This document shows positions 42,612-54,800 of a stretch of 64,000 nt of DNA, in pieces (the stretch's first letter is position 1; every line of letters starts with the position of its first letter). The DNA comes from Oscheius tipulae (Eukaryota > Nematoda > Chromadorea > Rhabditida > Rhabditidae). Position numbers and translations under genes: made by a program. The stretch is from contig JASJZH010000002.1 of the NCBI GenBank assembly GCA_037178975.1, positions 6,375,501 to 6,439,500 of the forward strand. Direction: 5' to 3'. The notes under the pieces were generated by a model. The model was not told where the DNA came from, made no database searches, and saw nothing but the letters and a program-made list of their open reading frames with translations.

Positions 42612-45600
42612 TGGCAGCTGTGATGCCTGGTCCTTCAAAGGTACTGGCTCCGGCAATTTTGTTCAGTGCTTCGAGACCATTGAAGCCCATTCGATTCATC
42701 ATTGTGCCTATCGAGGGAAAGCCTACAGCAGTACCAGTATTAACGTTGACCCCTACGAACGGAGAGGCGACTCCCTGAAGAAATTTTTAGAAATCTTGAG
42801 TACAGTATCTAGTATTGGGAATAGAAATCGTGATCTACTGTTCGGAAAACGACAAACTACAACTTGCGCGTCGCCACGAAATTTTTGCGTACAAAAAATA
42901 TTCTTTTCAAATAAGAGCAACTGATTTTCATCTTTAGCCGCCATTTTGTCTGGTTCAAAATACCATTGTTTTGGGTTTATGATTTTCTGCAAAGTTGTAG
43001 CTCTTTGCTCTACAACTTTTTAGAACATGTCGGGGGCCAAAAAATGTAATCCTGGGCCCGAAACGGATCAAATAAGAGCAGGTGTTGAGCGCCTCGCAGT
43101 GACCTGATCACTTAAGGCGTTCGTTTCATACTGTCTTCAATTTCCGAGGACAGCGATGTCCTACAAAGTTGTAATCCATTTCAAATTCTACAACTTCGCA
43201 GGACATAGCAGAGCCCAGAAACGTTTTATTTGATCCAAAAAAGGTCTCCGAAGTGACGGACTGGTACTGACCCTATTGAAGGAGACGCCTCCGTTGTACC
43301 AGTCGATCCCAACTCGGTCAGCCAGCCCAATATAGGGTCCGACATGGTACCCGTTCGTAATGTAGACAGGTTTTCCGACTTCGCCCTCCTTCAGAGGTAC
43401 ATTGACCTGGGTTCCACCACCTCCCTCGACTCCGATGGACTGAACAATGGGAACGCTCCAGCCGGTCTTATATCCATACTGTCCTGAAGTTGGCTTTCTG
43501 AATAAGAATAAGGGAACAGCTACCTTCGTACCAATTGGCTCCGAACTCTCCTGTCTGGGAGTAAAAGTCCCTGACTCCGACATTATCGGAGTAACCTCCT
43601 CCCCATGACCCGAAGTCAACTTTTCCGTGATGCCCGTTCCCTATTCCTCCTTCCTCATTTACCGCGTAGTATGGGATTCCATTCACGGCCCAATCGTAAT
43701 AGGTCAACCCGACTCCGGAGGAAAAAGAGTTCGCGATAGCTCCTAGTGGTCTCGACTTAGCAATGTAGGTGGCACAGTCCGAGTGATAGCCCTGGCATTT
43801 GACCAGCCATTCTTGGGGGACCTTAGGGCCGTAGCAGACCTAAACTATTAGATTATGATGTCCCTCGATGCAGGCTGCAAGCAGTCTGGGTCGGATTTCA
43901 GAGTCATTTCCTTACTACGTAGTTCGTGGAATGATCTTTGGCAAGAACACGTGGGAGGGGGTAAAGGACAAAGAGACAAAGAGTCAGAGAGACAGAGATA
44001 GTACCTTAGCAGCGACTGGAGCAAACTTGGCACAAAGAGCGTAGATGTCCTTCTGAGCCAGTCCCAACTGACTGATGGGAACTCGGCCAATCGCCTGAAT
44101 CCCGTTACTGTTCTGTACTCTCTTAAAAGTTACATGATTCAGCCTATGCTCGGTTGGAATCTCATCATTTTTCGTCTTCCGATTCGTGATTGGAGCCGGT
44201 TTGACAGGTTCTTCTTCCGACTCTTCAACTTCTTTCTGTGGAATGAATCCCTCTCCTTCACTCAACAGATCCAAGTCCTCGGTCTGAAACAGTCTTATGA
44301 CGCAGAAGAGAAGCAAGCCCTACCCTAGCCTGTTTCGTCTTGCTTCCTCGCATCTTCGGTCTTGTAGGTAGACTCTCAAAGGGATTGCTGATCTCCTTCT
44401 CTTTCTCTGCGTCTCCTAAGATGTCAATGTTCTGAAAGTACAGTATTCAAAGACCTGATAGGGATAGTACCGGAACAAAACGAGGCCTGTCATCGACCAC
44501 TGGAGCCTGTGTGCTTCTTGGGTAGAAGGTCTCCGCTAATCGAGGATCCACATCAGTATGTTCTCTATCTACCGTGTCCTCTGACTTTAGAGGCGGAAGT
44601 GTGAGGAATGGGAACACTGGAAAGTGACTGTCTCTGTGTCCTTCTGTCTCTTTGTCTCTCTGCCAGGTCTGTATCTCTCAAACCCACGCGATTTTGAAAA
44701 GTCCATAAGTCCTGTTCCCTGTTCAGTTTCGTCATTCGACTCAATCTTTCCTAGACCCAAAATGTTCATTTTTGTGTTGGAGCCAGTTGTCTTTCCCGCC
44801 GTCGTCTCTCTGTCCATATATCCCAGGTTCGGCTTGTCCGATAGTTGAAAGGTTCCACCATTTGGAACCTCGTTCTCGGAACCCTCTGTAAGCAGACAAT
44901 GACATAAAGTATAACTACTGACCTGGTATAAATTTCAAAATGCTACTCTTCACATTTCCGGCTCCAAAGTCTCCTAGGCCACCCACGGGCATCTTGATAT
45001 CGTCGCCTGTCCTTTTTCCGAAGGCTATTGGTCCCATTGCTTCTAGTAGCATAGGAGGTTTTCGTCGGATCTCATGTCTCTCTGAGCGGAGACCTCGGGC
45101 AGTGGGGAAGTCATCTGGAGGTCGATATTCATATGTGTCTAGCCTCTCTGTATCTTGGTCTCTGTTTTCGATCGGATATGCAGGTCAGTTGCTTGGACAT
45201 ATCTTTGTTTGGGTTGAAATAAGTAGTTTCTCACTGTCACTGTTCTTTGGATCCCCTTGACAATCTCGACCTTTAGCGGCGGGCTTATGATAGCTCGCTA
45301 GCTGATATCACTGAGTGTGATGAACGCAAGAACCAGTCTTTTGACATTTCAAAAACATGTCTCTTTCCCCTGTCTCATAACTTCTCGAAATACGACTTCC
45401 GCCTATTGCTCACAGCTCCTCCCGAAGATGAGTTTGACACTCGAGTAGGCTAATTATTCATGGACTCGAGGGTATGAACTTTGAAAAGAAAATTGGCAGC
45501 AGACTCTAGCAGGAAACAAAGAGTCAAAGAGAAGGTCACGTCACCTAGGAACTTTAGATTCCCTTCCCTTCGGGAATAGTTTCTAGAATACAAACTGGGG

Positions 45601-45827
45601 GTGATACCTTGCCAAACAACTTAAAATTAATGCAATTGGGTCTGTTTTTGAGGAAGGAGGCGACTAATTGATGGTCAAGTCGGAGAAGATTAGGGATAAG
45701 TAGGGAAATACGTGGTCTTGGGTCTCTGGACAACATAGACAGAGAGATAGAGTTCAAAGAGGAAAACTGTACCTGCTCTTACTGTGGAAATCCCTCCCAA
45801 TATGGGAAGGAGGTAGAAGACACGCAT
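42556..45827 (-). CDS. Secreted tyrosine/glycine-rich protein, multi-exon
   Basis: Function not known to me; the style recalls nematode-specific secreted proteins. The first exon encodes a signal peptide (MRVFYLLPILGGISTVRA). Middle exons (about 44.1-45.2 kb) are polar and low-complexity, e.g. MPVGGLGDFGAGN and ESEEEPVKPAPITNRK. After APVAAKVCYGPKVPQEWLV (about 44.0-43.8 kb) comes a compact, probably folded domain with CQGYHSDCATYIA, YYDWAVNGIPYYAV, VDFGSWGGGYSDNVG, GEFGANWYEG, GYHVGPYIGLADRVGIDWYN and a tail ending RSRTYYF. Four cysteines cluster at its start. A 40-nt intron inside NWYEG|QYGYKTG is needed to keep frame, which also shows that repeated W-Y-G blocks flank it. The last exon is 42556-42774. 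Extracellular or cuticle location is inference. Some middle exon limits are approximate. Confidence 0.65.
42960..43225. repeat. TGCAAAGTTGTAG hairpin repeat, two copies
   Basis: The first copy (about 42988-43028) pairs TCTGCAAAGTTGTAGCTC with TCTACAACTTTTTAGAAC. The second (about 43148-43206) pairs TGTCCTACAAAGTTGTAAT with TTCTACAACTTCGCAGGACA. Both lie in the same intron and are followed by similar AACGTTTTATTTGATCC / AACGGATCAAATAAG sequences in opposite orientation. Confidence 0.65.
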
Positions 45828-47227
45828 CGACGATGAACTGGCTCTTGCCTGTTTCGAAGCGGATGCTAACGGTCAAGCCCCCCTCGCTCTCTCTCTCCTG
45901 TCTTTTCTCCGAGACGGCGGATTTGAAACACGCGAGAACAGACCGGGTTTATTGTGAGGGCTTAGATCACTGATGGCCTTGGGGGTCAAATCGTGGATAG
46001 TCTCCGAAGAAAAGTCGCGAACGGGCTTGGCGGAGGTACAGTGTCGACGGGTCGCTTCGCTCGAATCGGTCCAGTGGCAACTCCTGCAAAGTTTGTATTA
46101 GTGGGTAGATCTCACTGTCATTCTGGCTCTCTGTCTCCCCGTCTATATATCTGTGTATCTCTCTGTCTTTTTGTCTCGATCCCTGTCTTCCTGTCTCTCT
46201 GTCTCCCATTCCGAGATCTCACTTTCCCCGAATGCCACCCCCGAAAAGTCTTCAATTAGTCCTCTCACTCTCGAAATAGTTCGCTCATCAAACAACAAGT
46301 ACATCACTGACATCAGCCTCTCACTACTAAGGATATCCCCTTCCGCTGTTTACTCGCCCCGGAATACGACTAGACTTGTTTAGGGACCCACATTTCCAAG
46401 GATGAGCAATAACTGACAAAGCCACTTATGATTAATCACTATTTTCTCAGAGCTAGACTATAGTTCAAAGAGTGAGAGAGACAGAGATACGTCAGTCCAC
46501 GTCCCATCTCAATTTACACCTGATTTGCATGCATTTTCTGAACTGGCTCTTTCTGCAGATTGTGACGAGGAGATACTTCAACACTTATTCCGTTAGGTAC
46601 TTGAGGCTTCTAGTGCTTGGCTCAGAAAGTTCCACCGGTCTGCTAGTGAAATTGAGTATAAATCCTCGGTCTTTTCAATCAAGAACTGTGATTTAGAGCC
46701 ATGTTGTGACAGCAGCCTGTCTGTCTAACTAACAGATTTACGTGCTTACTGATTAGGTTAGCGAGTTTACAGCTGTAGTTGTACAGAAATAGCTGTGGAA
46801 AGGTACTATTCTTGGGAAGGTGTACGTAGTTTTACTGTTGATGCGAAGCTGTCTATTATTGTGTTGGTACCAAAGAGTAACTCTCAGGATCGTAGAACAG
46901 AACTCTGATTGAGTCATACGGCAGTGATGGGTTCCTGAGTTTTGACAAGGGGTAACTAACAGGATTGTAGAGCAGCACTGACAGAGAAACACAAGGGGTC
47001 CCAGACCAAGACAAGAGGTATCATGGGAATCAGACAAGAGGTGAGACAGTATGAGTTGCTTCCAAACTATGCTGCGCACTAACTCTAAAAGCTACAAGCA
47101 AGAGTTCCACTATAAAACTGCTGGGTGCCCAGTTTTGAAGAGATCAATCCCATACAATCTCGATTGCCTTGATTTCTTTGAATTTACACGTCTCTTTAAA
47201 AAGTTTGATATTACAAATTCTAACTAG

Positions 47228-47690
47228 TCAATTAGCACTGACAATGTTCGTCAGTGAAGCTTTCAACATATGACGCTTGTTCTGGATTCTGCCAAATGAG
47301 TCTACATATCCACTGACACTGTCTACTGTCCTCCTCGCAGACTCTTTCTGAAGTAGAGCCACAGCTTTAAAGCGAGTTTCTCTAGGTAGGAACTACACTG
47401 AGTTAGTCTCTTAAAAACCCTATCCTATTGGTGGTCTGATAAGCTTCTTTGACCCTCATAGGGTCTGATTTTGGAGACCAACACGCCTCTCATTTAGTCT
47501 ACAAAGATGTCACTTTGTCAGACCTGGGTAGAGTGTCTGTGATTGTCTAGAAATAGGTAGAATTCACTGTGACTGTTACTGTTAATCGCAGATTATTTTT
47601 TTTTTTACAAAAACTCACCTGTAGAATGAATGAGTGTACTACTGCGACAAGGAGAGCCATGAGGACTAGCAGAAGTGAGGATCGACACAT
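47228..47690 (-). CDS. Small secreted peptide precursor, three exons
   Basis: Three exons (47619-47690, 47524-47546, 47228-47381) close exactly to 82 residues. Residues 1-20 form a signal peptide (MCRSSLLLVLMALLVAVVHS). The rest has no cysteines. It contains a dibasic-bounded segment: after ESARR comes TVDSVSGYVDSFGRIQN, then KR and HMLKASLTNIVSAN. This is the layout of a neuropeptide or peptide-hormone precursor with one internal peptide and a C-terminal flanking peptide. I do not recognise the peptide family. A CTTTCAG acceptor abuts the ATG directly. Alternative splice choices for the 23-nt middle exon are possible. Confidence 0.55.
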
Positions 47691-48219
47691 CTGAAAGTGG
47701 CGTCCGAGTTGAAGAGTTAAAGGGGGCGGTGCTGAGAAAAGTCGGAGGGGAAGCTAGTAATTGTTCTGGGTAGGAGAGAGAAGGAGAGAAGCTCCTCCTA
47801 CCCAGACCCTTTTGCTGAAATTGGATCCCAGTCAAATAGGAATTATGAAGGGCGCCAAAAAAAAAAAAGACATTTCGCTGCAAAACCATATAATTCGAAC
47901 ATCGGAATGACAGACGTTTGTAGCCTGAGACAGGGGAAAAAGAGCTGTACGAAAAAGGTATATACGTCAGAGAGGCCGATACAATTTATGCCGAGAGCTC
48001 TCATAAAAAGAGCATATATGGTAACCTGGAATTAATGAGTTCCAAACGCGCAATATGGCTGCAACGAGATCCTTGTTTAAGGCTCAAAGAACAGATTAAG
48101 AGGTCAAAGGAATATGGTTGAATAGCTCCTAAGGTGAGCCTAATTGTAAGATGTCTGGTCATTATCCCTGTGATATTGGTCATTACCTAAGTCCAGTATT
48201 TTCTGAATCGGGTTCGTCG

Positions 48220-48350
48220 GATTTCCCAGATGGGTCAGTCGGTTAGCTCTCCGACTACGAATCCAAAACGGGCCGGGTTAGAGTCCCATGCAGGACAAAC
48301 ATTTTTGTCTTCTTACTATGTCCTGGAAAAAACTTTTAGAAACTACTTAT
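48220..48350 (+). repeat. tRNA-derived SINE, single unit
   Basis: GGGTCAGTCGGTTAGCTCTCC (A-box) and GGGCCGGGTTAGAGTCCCATG (B-box region), then a body ending GGAAAAAACTTTTAGAAAC. The body ending matches the copy at 23.9 kb, supporting a single SINE family. Confidence 0.6.
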
Positions 48351-48399
48351 GTCCAACCAGTCGCTTACGCTCCTGGCGGAGCGACCCAGTACTCTTTAG

Positions 48400-51300
48400 A
48401 ACTGTTTGATTCTTCAAACTCGTCTTGTCAACTCTAATCTGAGATAACACTTAACAGAAAAGTCCACAAGCATTGTCAAGTACTATCCCAAATTAGAGTT
48501 GACTTGTGTCGCAGACGGACTTCTGCCAATTGTAAAGGTAGGATATACCAGAAAATGTATTGGAAATCACTCTCTGCTCGCACCGAACTTTCAGTCTTAG
48601 GCGCCGAATTCACATAGCATAATCTCGCACTAGAGATTACAAATCCGCGTAAAGGTAAGCTGATACTTATGCAACTGATGTAAGAATGAGCAATGTTCAG
48701 ACTGATAGAAGTTGGGAGAAAGGGCTTCTTTCTCTTTAGGTAAACAGTCTGCGTCTAAAACTGTAGCTAGAGGCAAGAGAACAGCCTTCAATGTAGTAGC
48801 AACAGGTTCAATAGGCTGAATTCATAATTTAACACGACTATCCTGCGAGCAGAATTTGATTTCCAGATTCTCTGTCTTAATCAATGATCTCTCTCTCTGT
48901 TGAAGAATGGTCTCTTGGTTCACCTCTTCTGACAAAGGTATTCAATTGGATCTCTAGCACAATACCTTCTAGTGACTTCTAAGGAGGGTAAAAAATTGCC
49001 ATTAGGTGACCGCGTGGTTCAAACTGGTTATTTTGTAGGAACAGTGCCAATCCAGGAAGAACAACTTACCCTGAACAATGAACGTTCTATTGTAAGTCAG
49101 TGGAAGCGAAGACTTGGAATAAGAGAAACAAGGTACTGAGTCCGGCTAGTCTCTCCGAACTCTCCAAGAACAACATTCATCTCCATATACAACCTCAGAT
49201 AGAAGAGTAATGAAATCAAAAGAGAGGCGACTGAATAATGTAGGAGGTGATTTTCACCCTCTAGAAGGTTGCTGTCGTGGTAGGACACTTCCGATGGAAC
49301 TCTTTCAGAGTGCAAAGCAATGTGGAATCGAGTTGTAGTTTGTTTTCCAGTAAGGACGATTCTGCAGCAGCTGACAAGAGGGTCATGAGCCTGCTCCAGC
49401 TAAAATAGCCTAATCTGTGAGAAGCGGACATGGCATCACGACGAGCCGGATGAAAACAAAAACACAGAGTTGGAGAGATCGAGATGTGTAAAAAGGACAT
49501 CACACTTCTAGCTATCTCTCGTTCTCTGAAGGAGAGAAAGATGAAAAATTGGCGGCTTGATAGATAATTTTGAGAGCAGAAGTGCAGGAGACAGGTAGTC
49601 AAGTTACCAAGAAAGGCAACAAGGAGAGAACATAGACAACACAGCCCTTTCCGATAGTCGCTGAAAATAGAAAGAACAAAGAGACAATTCAAAGCAGCAC
49701 AGTTTGTAAAAGTCAAGTAGCTGATATGAGAGACTGCGAGACTCTGAGGGAACATAGGAAACTATCTGAATCATCAGATATTTAGCTGAGATGGGGAGAG
49801 TCGGTAGCCTAAGATACGAAAGATTCAATTGAGATCTGAACTTGTCTAGAACATTCACCACATTTCTAGTAGTCGCGAAAGTTAAACTGTGGATCTACCC
49901 GTGCTATTTTATAACGAGAACAAAAGTAAGAAGAGAAACATACAAAGAATCATAGCTGGAAGTTTTTGCCTCTTTATCTCCAATCAAACAAATTCTCATT
50001 CCCCATAAAATACGTATGTGATGATGCTGGAAGGTCAAAAATGAATTGAATTGGCTACTTAACCAAGCTGTGAATCAACTTTTGCTCTCCCCACATTGTA
50101 TATTCACAAACACGCAAAGAAGTCTGAGTATTTTGTTCGTCGAGGAAGTTGACTCATGATCAGAGCTTCCTAGCGTGTTTTGATTCATCCACTTCTTTTG
50201 GTCAAATATGGTAAGAAGTTGACAGATAGGTGACAAATCTAGAACGCTGGGAAACGCAAACGTAGTATTCGAGAGTCGCGGGTGTTGTTGGAGTAGTCAA
50301 GATACTTCAAAATACATAACATGGAAGAAATAAAATACCAGAAAATCTAGTGGTGAATATCACATATTGAAAGGGGTTCGAGCTCTGGCAGATGTAGAGT
50401 AAAAAGGACACAGCAGCGACAATACCACTTTGTCAGACTCCCTTTTAGACACCTATTGAAACACCTAGCAGCTTTTTTTTTTTACCACAGTAGACCACCC
50501 GAGCTATCTGACAACGAGTCGTTGGACGAGCTTTGGGTAGAGTAAGTGTGGATTATGCCTGACAGGAGTTGGCAAGTCGCCATAATCTGTTTCCGCCAAA
50601 GTCAAGGTGACATGTCAGTACCTGTCAAACTTAGGCTCCATATGGTTTGGAGTTATTCTACCCGATGCTCACTCGTCAGCTTGTCGCCAGTTCTTCTCGT
50701 CTTTCGGCTGCTACCAGACAAAAAGGTAAGTTCCTTTGACAGGGGACACGATATAGAGACAGAGACGGGGCGAGACGTAGACTGGAGATAACAGTACTAA
50801 CTCTAGATACCCGCCCTCGAAAAAAAGTCTTCTCTTGGAAAAAAAATGCACAAGCGGAACTCCTCAACGTCAGATAAGCCACTACGTTTAGAAATGTTTT
50901 TTACAGCCAGAAAATCACCGAAAAAGTAGTTGCAGAATCGAATATATGAAGTCTCGAGGTTGCCACTGCAGCTCGGCCAGAAAAATATCCACGAAAGTGG
51001 CCTCGATTGGAGATCTACAGAATCCCTTTCAATCAAGCCTCTAGACGGTCACCTATTGACCAGCCCGCCCTAATAAACAGCCTGACTATACGAAAATGAT
51101 CGTCCTGTTTAGCCCGACCATTAAAAAACAGGGGCAATGAAGCGAGGCCTAATTGTCGCGGCGCGAATATTGTCAGAAAGACAGAGTTCGTTACTTCATA
51201 ATTGACACGAAGAAGGTCTCCCGTCCCCGAGGGAAATCTTTCCGGTCTCTAACGAGAACTACTGTCACGCTTCGAGGAAGTTTTCTGAGGAAGAGAGAAA

Positions 51301-51850
51301 GAAAGAGAATGAGGCTATTTTTGATGGGGGACCGGAAGACCCAACTGCTCCCCGTGATTCTCCCAATGGAACCTGCTCAATGGTCCGAGAGAGCACTGAA
51401 CCAGGGTTCAATTATAAAATTATTATTACAATTGTGTGCTCACATTGACAATGTCACCGGTAAAACAAGAAAATACCGAGAAAGAGGCGGGATGGAGTGA
51501 AAAACTGAAACAATCGTTGGGAAACACGAGAGAATGTGGAGATCATAAAGAATGTGTGGATGGGGATGAGACATTACTATATTTTCTATACAACTATAAG
51601 AGAGAAAGATGTTAGGGCCCATTTAAACCTACCTAAAAAGAGAGGGTGAGAAAAGGGGGGAGTACTCGTAGATGGAGAATGTACAGAAATTAGGCAAAAT
51701 TCCCTAAAGCTGGGTAAAGCTCATGCAGCTTCCACGAGGAAGCGAGACAAATTAAAAATTGAGCAGAGAAACCTGAATCGGGAGACACAATCGCTAGTAT
51801 CGAAGGAGATGGTTGGGGGTTAGAGCGAGAGAATAAAACAGTCAAAGGCG
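48400..51850. other. Long spacer, repeats, no firm gene
   Basis: About 3.4 kb between the peptide gene and Patched. It contains a MITE-like copy at about 50.49-50.73 kb (CTGACAACGAGTCGTTGGACGAG ... TACCCGATGCTCACTCGTCAG). A 164-codon minus-strand open frame at 49261-49755 is hydrophobic and cysteine-rich but has no recognisable motif or splice support. A plus-strand frame at 51153-51500 is basic and low in complexity. Confidence 0.45.
50490..50730. repeat. MITE-like element copy
   Basis: It starts ACCACCCGAGCTATCTGACA and GACGAGTCGTTGGACGAGC, has TGACAGGAGTTGGCAAGTCGCC near the middle, and ends TTCTACCCGATGCTCACTCG then TTGTCGCCAGTTCTTCTCGTC. The ends are imperfect inverted repeats. The tail GGCTGCTACCAGACAAAAAGG is shared with the copy at 61.3 kb. 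Confidence 0.65.
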
Positions 51851-51888
51851 GAGTTATGAATTGAGACAAACGTAGACCGAGGGCCGCA

Positions 51889-54800
51889 TTAGCAAGCCGG
51901 GCGTCTCTTCCTCCTCCTCCTCGGCCTCCAGATTTCGTCGACGACGAGGCTTAATCGGTGGTGGTAGCGCGAGACGAATGACGCCATCGCGGCAGTCTTC
52001 CAGGTTTGGATGAATCTAAAAAGTTGCTGATGGTAATACGAGAAAGGGAGACAAACCTCTTGTGGAGGACCAGCGAAGGAGAGAAGAACTGGCAGCAGGA
52101 TCAGACCGTTTATGACTCCTATCACTATCAGCGCAAACATCACGTAGAAGAAGTACTTCTTGACAAACCTTAAACAGGTTGGATTAGCACAAATGTTGTG
52201 GATTCAGTGTCTAACCAAAATTGACAAAATAGGACGGTTAAAAGACGAGACAGGTTCAGAGGATTACATTGACAGTACAAGCTGACAAAGACTCAAATAG
52301 GGCTACAGGTTGAATTGGATAGACAATAACGGACATGGAATGAGTTGTCAGGATAACTGGCTGGCAAGTAATCAGAAGAAATGGAAGTTTTCGAAAGCGT
52401 GGTTTCAAGTCAAAGTTACAAGGATACAGCATACAAACAAGGAGTATGTGACAAGGACAGAACAGGATGAAACAGGCATCATACGAGGTTTGAATGAAAT
52501 AGATTAACAGAAACATCTGATAGCAAGCAGGATGAGAGGTTAGCAAGGGCATGGGATAGACTTGGACATAATGACATCATGGACAGATAGCGAATAAAAA
52601 AATATAAAACTCACTCGAATTCCGAGAAGCCAAGCATGACGATCCCGAGCAGCGTGGAGAAGGCTCCATGAATAACCGGGACGAAGACACGGTCCACAGC
52701 ATGCGCGGTCCTGTCGCGACGTGTTCCCAACGAGGTCAGATACGCTAGAACTACGTGGACGGTGAACTCGACACCAATTCCCACAGCAGTGATCAGAGTG
52801 ACAGCCGAGACCGGGTTCAACTTGATGCCAGTCCATCCGAGAAAGCCAGCCAGTTCGATGGTCATGATGACGACAATGAGCAGCACACTGAAGGCGGCCC
52901 ACGGGTTGAAGAGCAAGAGGGAGATGACGACGAAGACGGCTAAAGCAATGATGCCAATAGCCTGGAGCAGGGTCTGATGCAGATGAAGATACTGTTCCCA
53001 GAAGGTGAAGGCGATTCCCGTAGGGAAGTTGGGCAGCCCCTGGTCCTCGTACTTGAGGCAAGTTGCACGAATATCCTGAAATTTTAGTGTTTTAGCAGAG
53101 TAATACTATGCAGTTATTTTTAGGCGTTTCCGGTCTCCAAACAAAGTTACAGCATATTTAAGTTATAATACAAAAGTGATGTATTGGGATGCGGCGCCGT
53201 CACGGCCCTGGTTCGATGCCCATGGGCGACCATCTTTCTGAACAAGCTATTTTCAGAAGAAAAGGGCATGGAAAATGAGGTGAGAGTTTGATAGGTTTCC
53301 AACTTAGTTAGCCGCCCCTTAAAAGGATCACAAAATCAGGATTTACCTTGATCATTTCGACGACAACGGGCGTACTCGTTAGACCGGTCAGATAGAATGG
53401 AATCTGGGAGTAGGCCAATGGATCAGCCGGCGGGACAAGAGTCTCATTCTCGGCCAACGACCAGCTCGGGGGTGTTGGATAGAAGCTGGCCTGCGAGACG
53501 TAATACATCATGTTCTCCTGGTTGAACCACGCGGTCAGATAGTTGTAGAAGCCGTCGTAGTTGATGGTTCCGCTCTTGTCCACCAGTCTGATCTTTCCGA
53601 CGCGTCCAGTGCAATCGTAGGTCCAATTGAAACTGCAGACCATCCGAAGACCGATCTTCGCGTCGTCCGAAATGCTCCCGGTCACGTTTCCGTCCAGACT
53701 AATCCTGAATTTCATTTCTTGTGAAAATAGACAAAAAAACACTCACTTTCCCTCATCGAAAGCCTTGTCGTAGCCCTTCTGGATGCTAATCAGCCAGTCT
53801 CTCATCATCTGTAGCCAATACTTTTCGGATGGTTCATTCGTGGCCGTCTTGATCACGAACTTCGAGGACGAGATGGAGCGACGGTAATTCTCGATGAGAT
53901 GCTGCTGGCCCGGATAGTCGATATCGGGTCCTTTCAGGATGGCGAACATCGGGTAGAAGCTGAAGTACTTATCACGCGCCTGGAGGAACTTGGCAGGAGC
54001 GGTGTGCTCGGGAAGGATGTCCGACAGCTCAAGTCCGATCTGCGCGTTACTGATTCCCTTGAACGAGAAGACGAGCAGAAGGGCCGAAGCTAGGAGGACC
54101 GAGATCTAAATTCAATTTTTAACGCGATTGGTAGCAAAAACTGACTCTAAACCACTTCTTGTCAAGCATGGGAATGTAAAAGCGCTTGATGACTTGATGC
54201 AGAGTCCACTGCGACTTGACCTTGGGCTCACTGGCCACAGGACGGAAAACTGGCAGCGTGGTGGTATTCTCAGTCTCGCCGATCGTCCTCTTCACCTGGG
54301 TCTGTGGCTTTTGGATCATCGAGTACTCTTCCTCGCGGGTGTCGCCGTACAGACAGCAGCAGATGTCACGCCGTCCCGACTTTCTTCTCTTCAGATCGAT
54401 AGCAATCATGGCCGGATACATTGTGAGAATGGCGATAAAATTGAAGGTCAGAAGGATGGAGCTCTGGGCACAGAAGGACCGCAGAGCAGGGATGGGTAAC
54501 AGGGTTCCGGCCAGGAAGGACAGAATGTTGTTAATCGACGTGCACAGAATGCTCATTCCGGTCTCGCGCATCAGGATGGCAATTTCGTGGCGATCCGTCG
54601 TGTGCAGGACGTCATGGTAGTTGTGCAGCAGCATGAACATGTTGTCGACCCCGATTCCCAGCGTCAAGAACGGGACAATCTGAATGTTTTTACCTATTTT
54701 CCAGGAAAAAACCAAGGTACCTGAGTGGTGGCGGCATTGAACTCGATTCCGAACCAGGTAGCGAGGCCGAGACCAGCCGTCGAGGCGTAGGTGACGGTCA

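Noticed and set aside
49261-49755. 164-codon minus-strand open frame, hydrophobic and cysteine-rich
   Set aside because: It overlaps another long open frame, lacks motif or helix periodicity typical of receptors, and sits in repeat-rich spacer. It most likely reflects T-rich composition.
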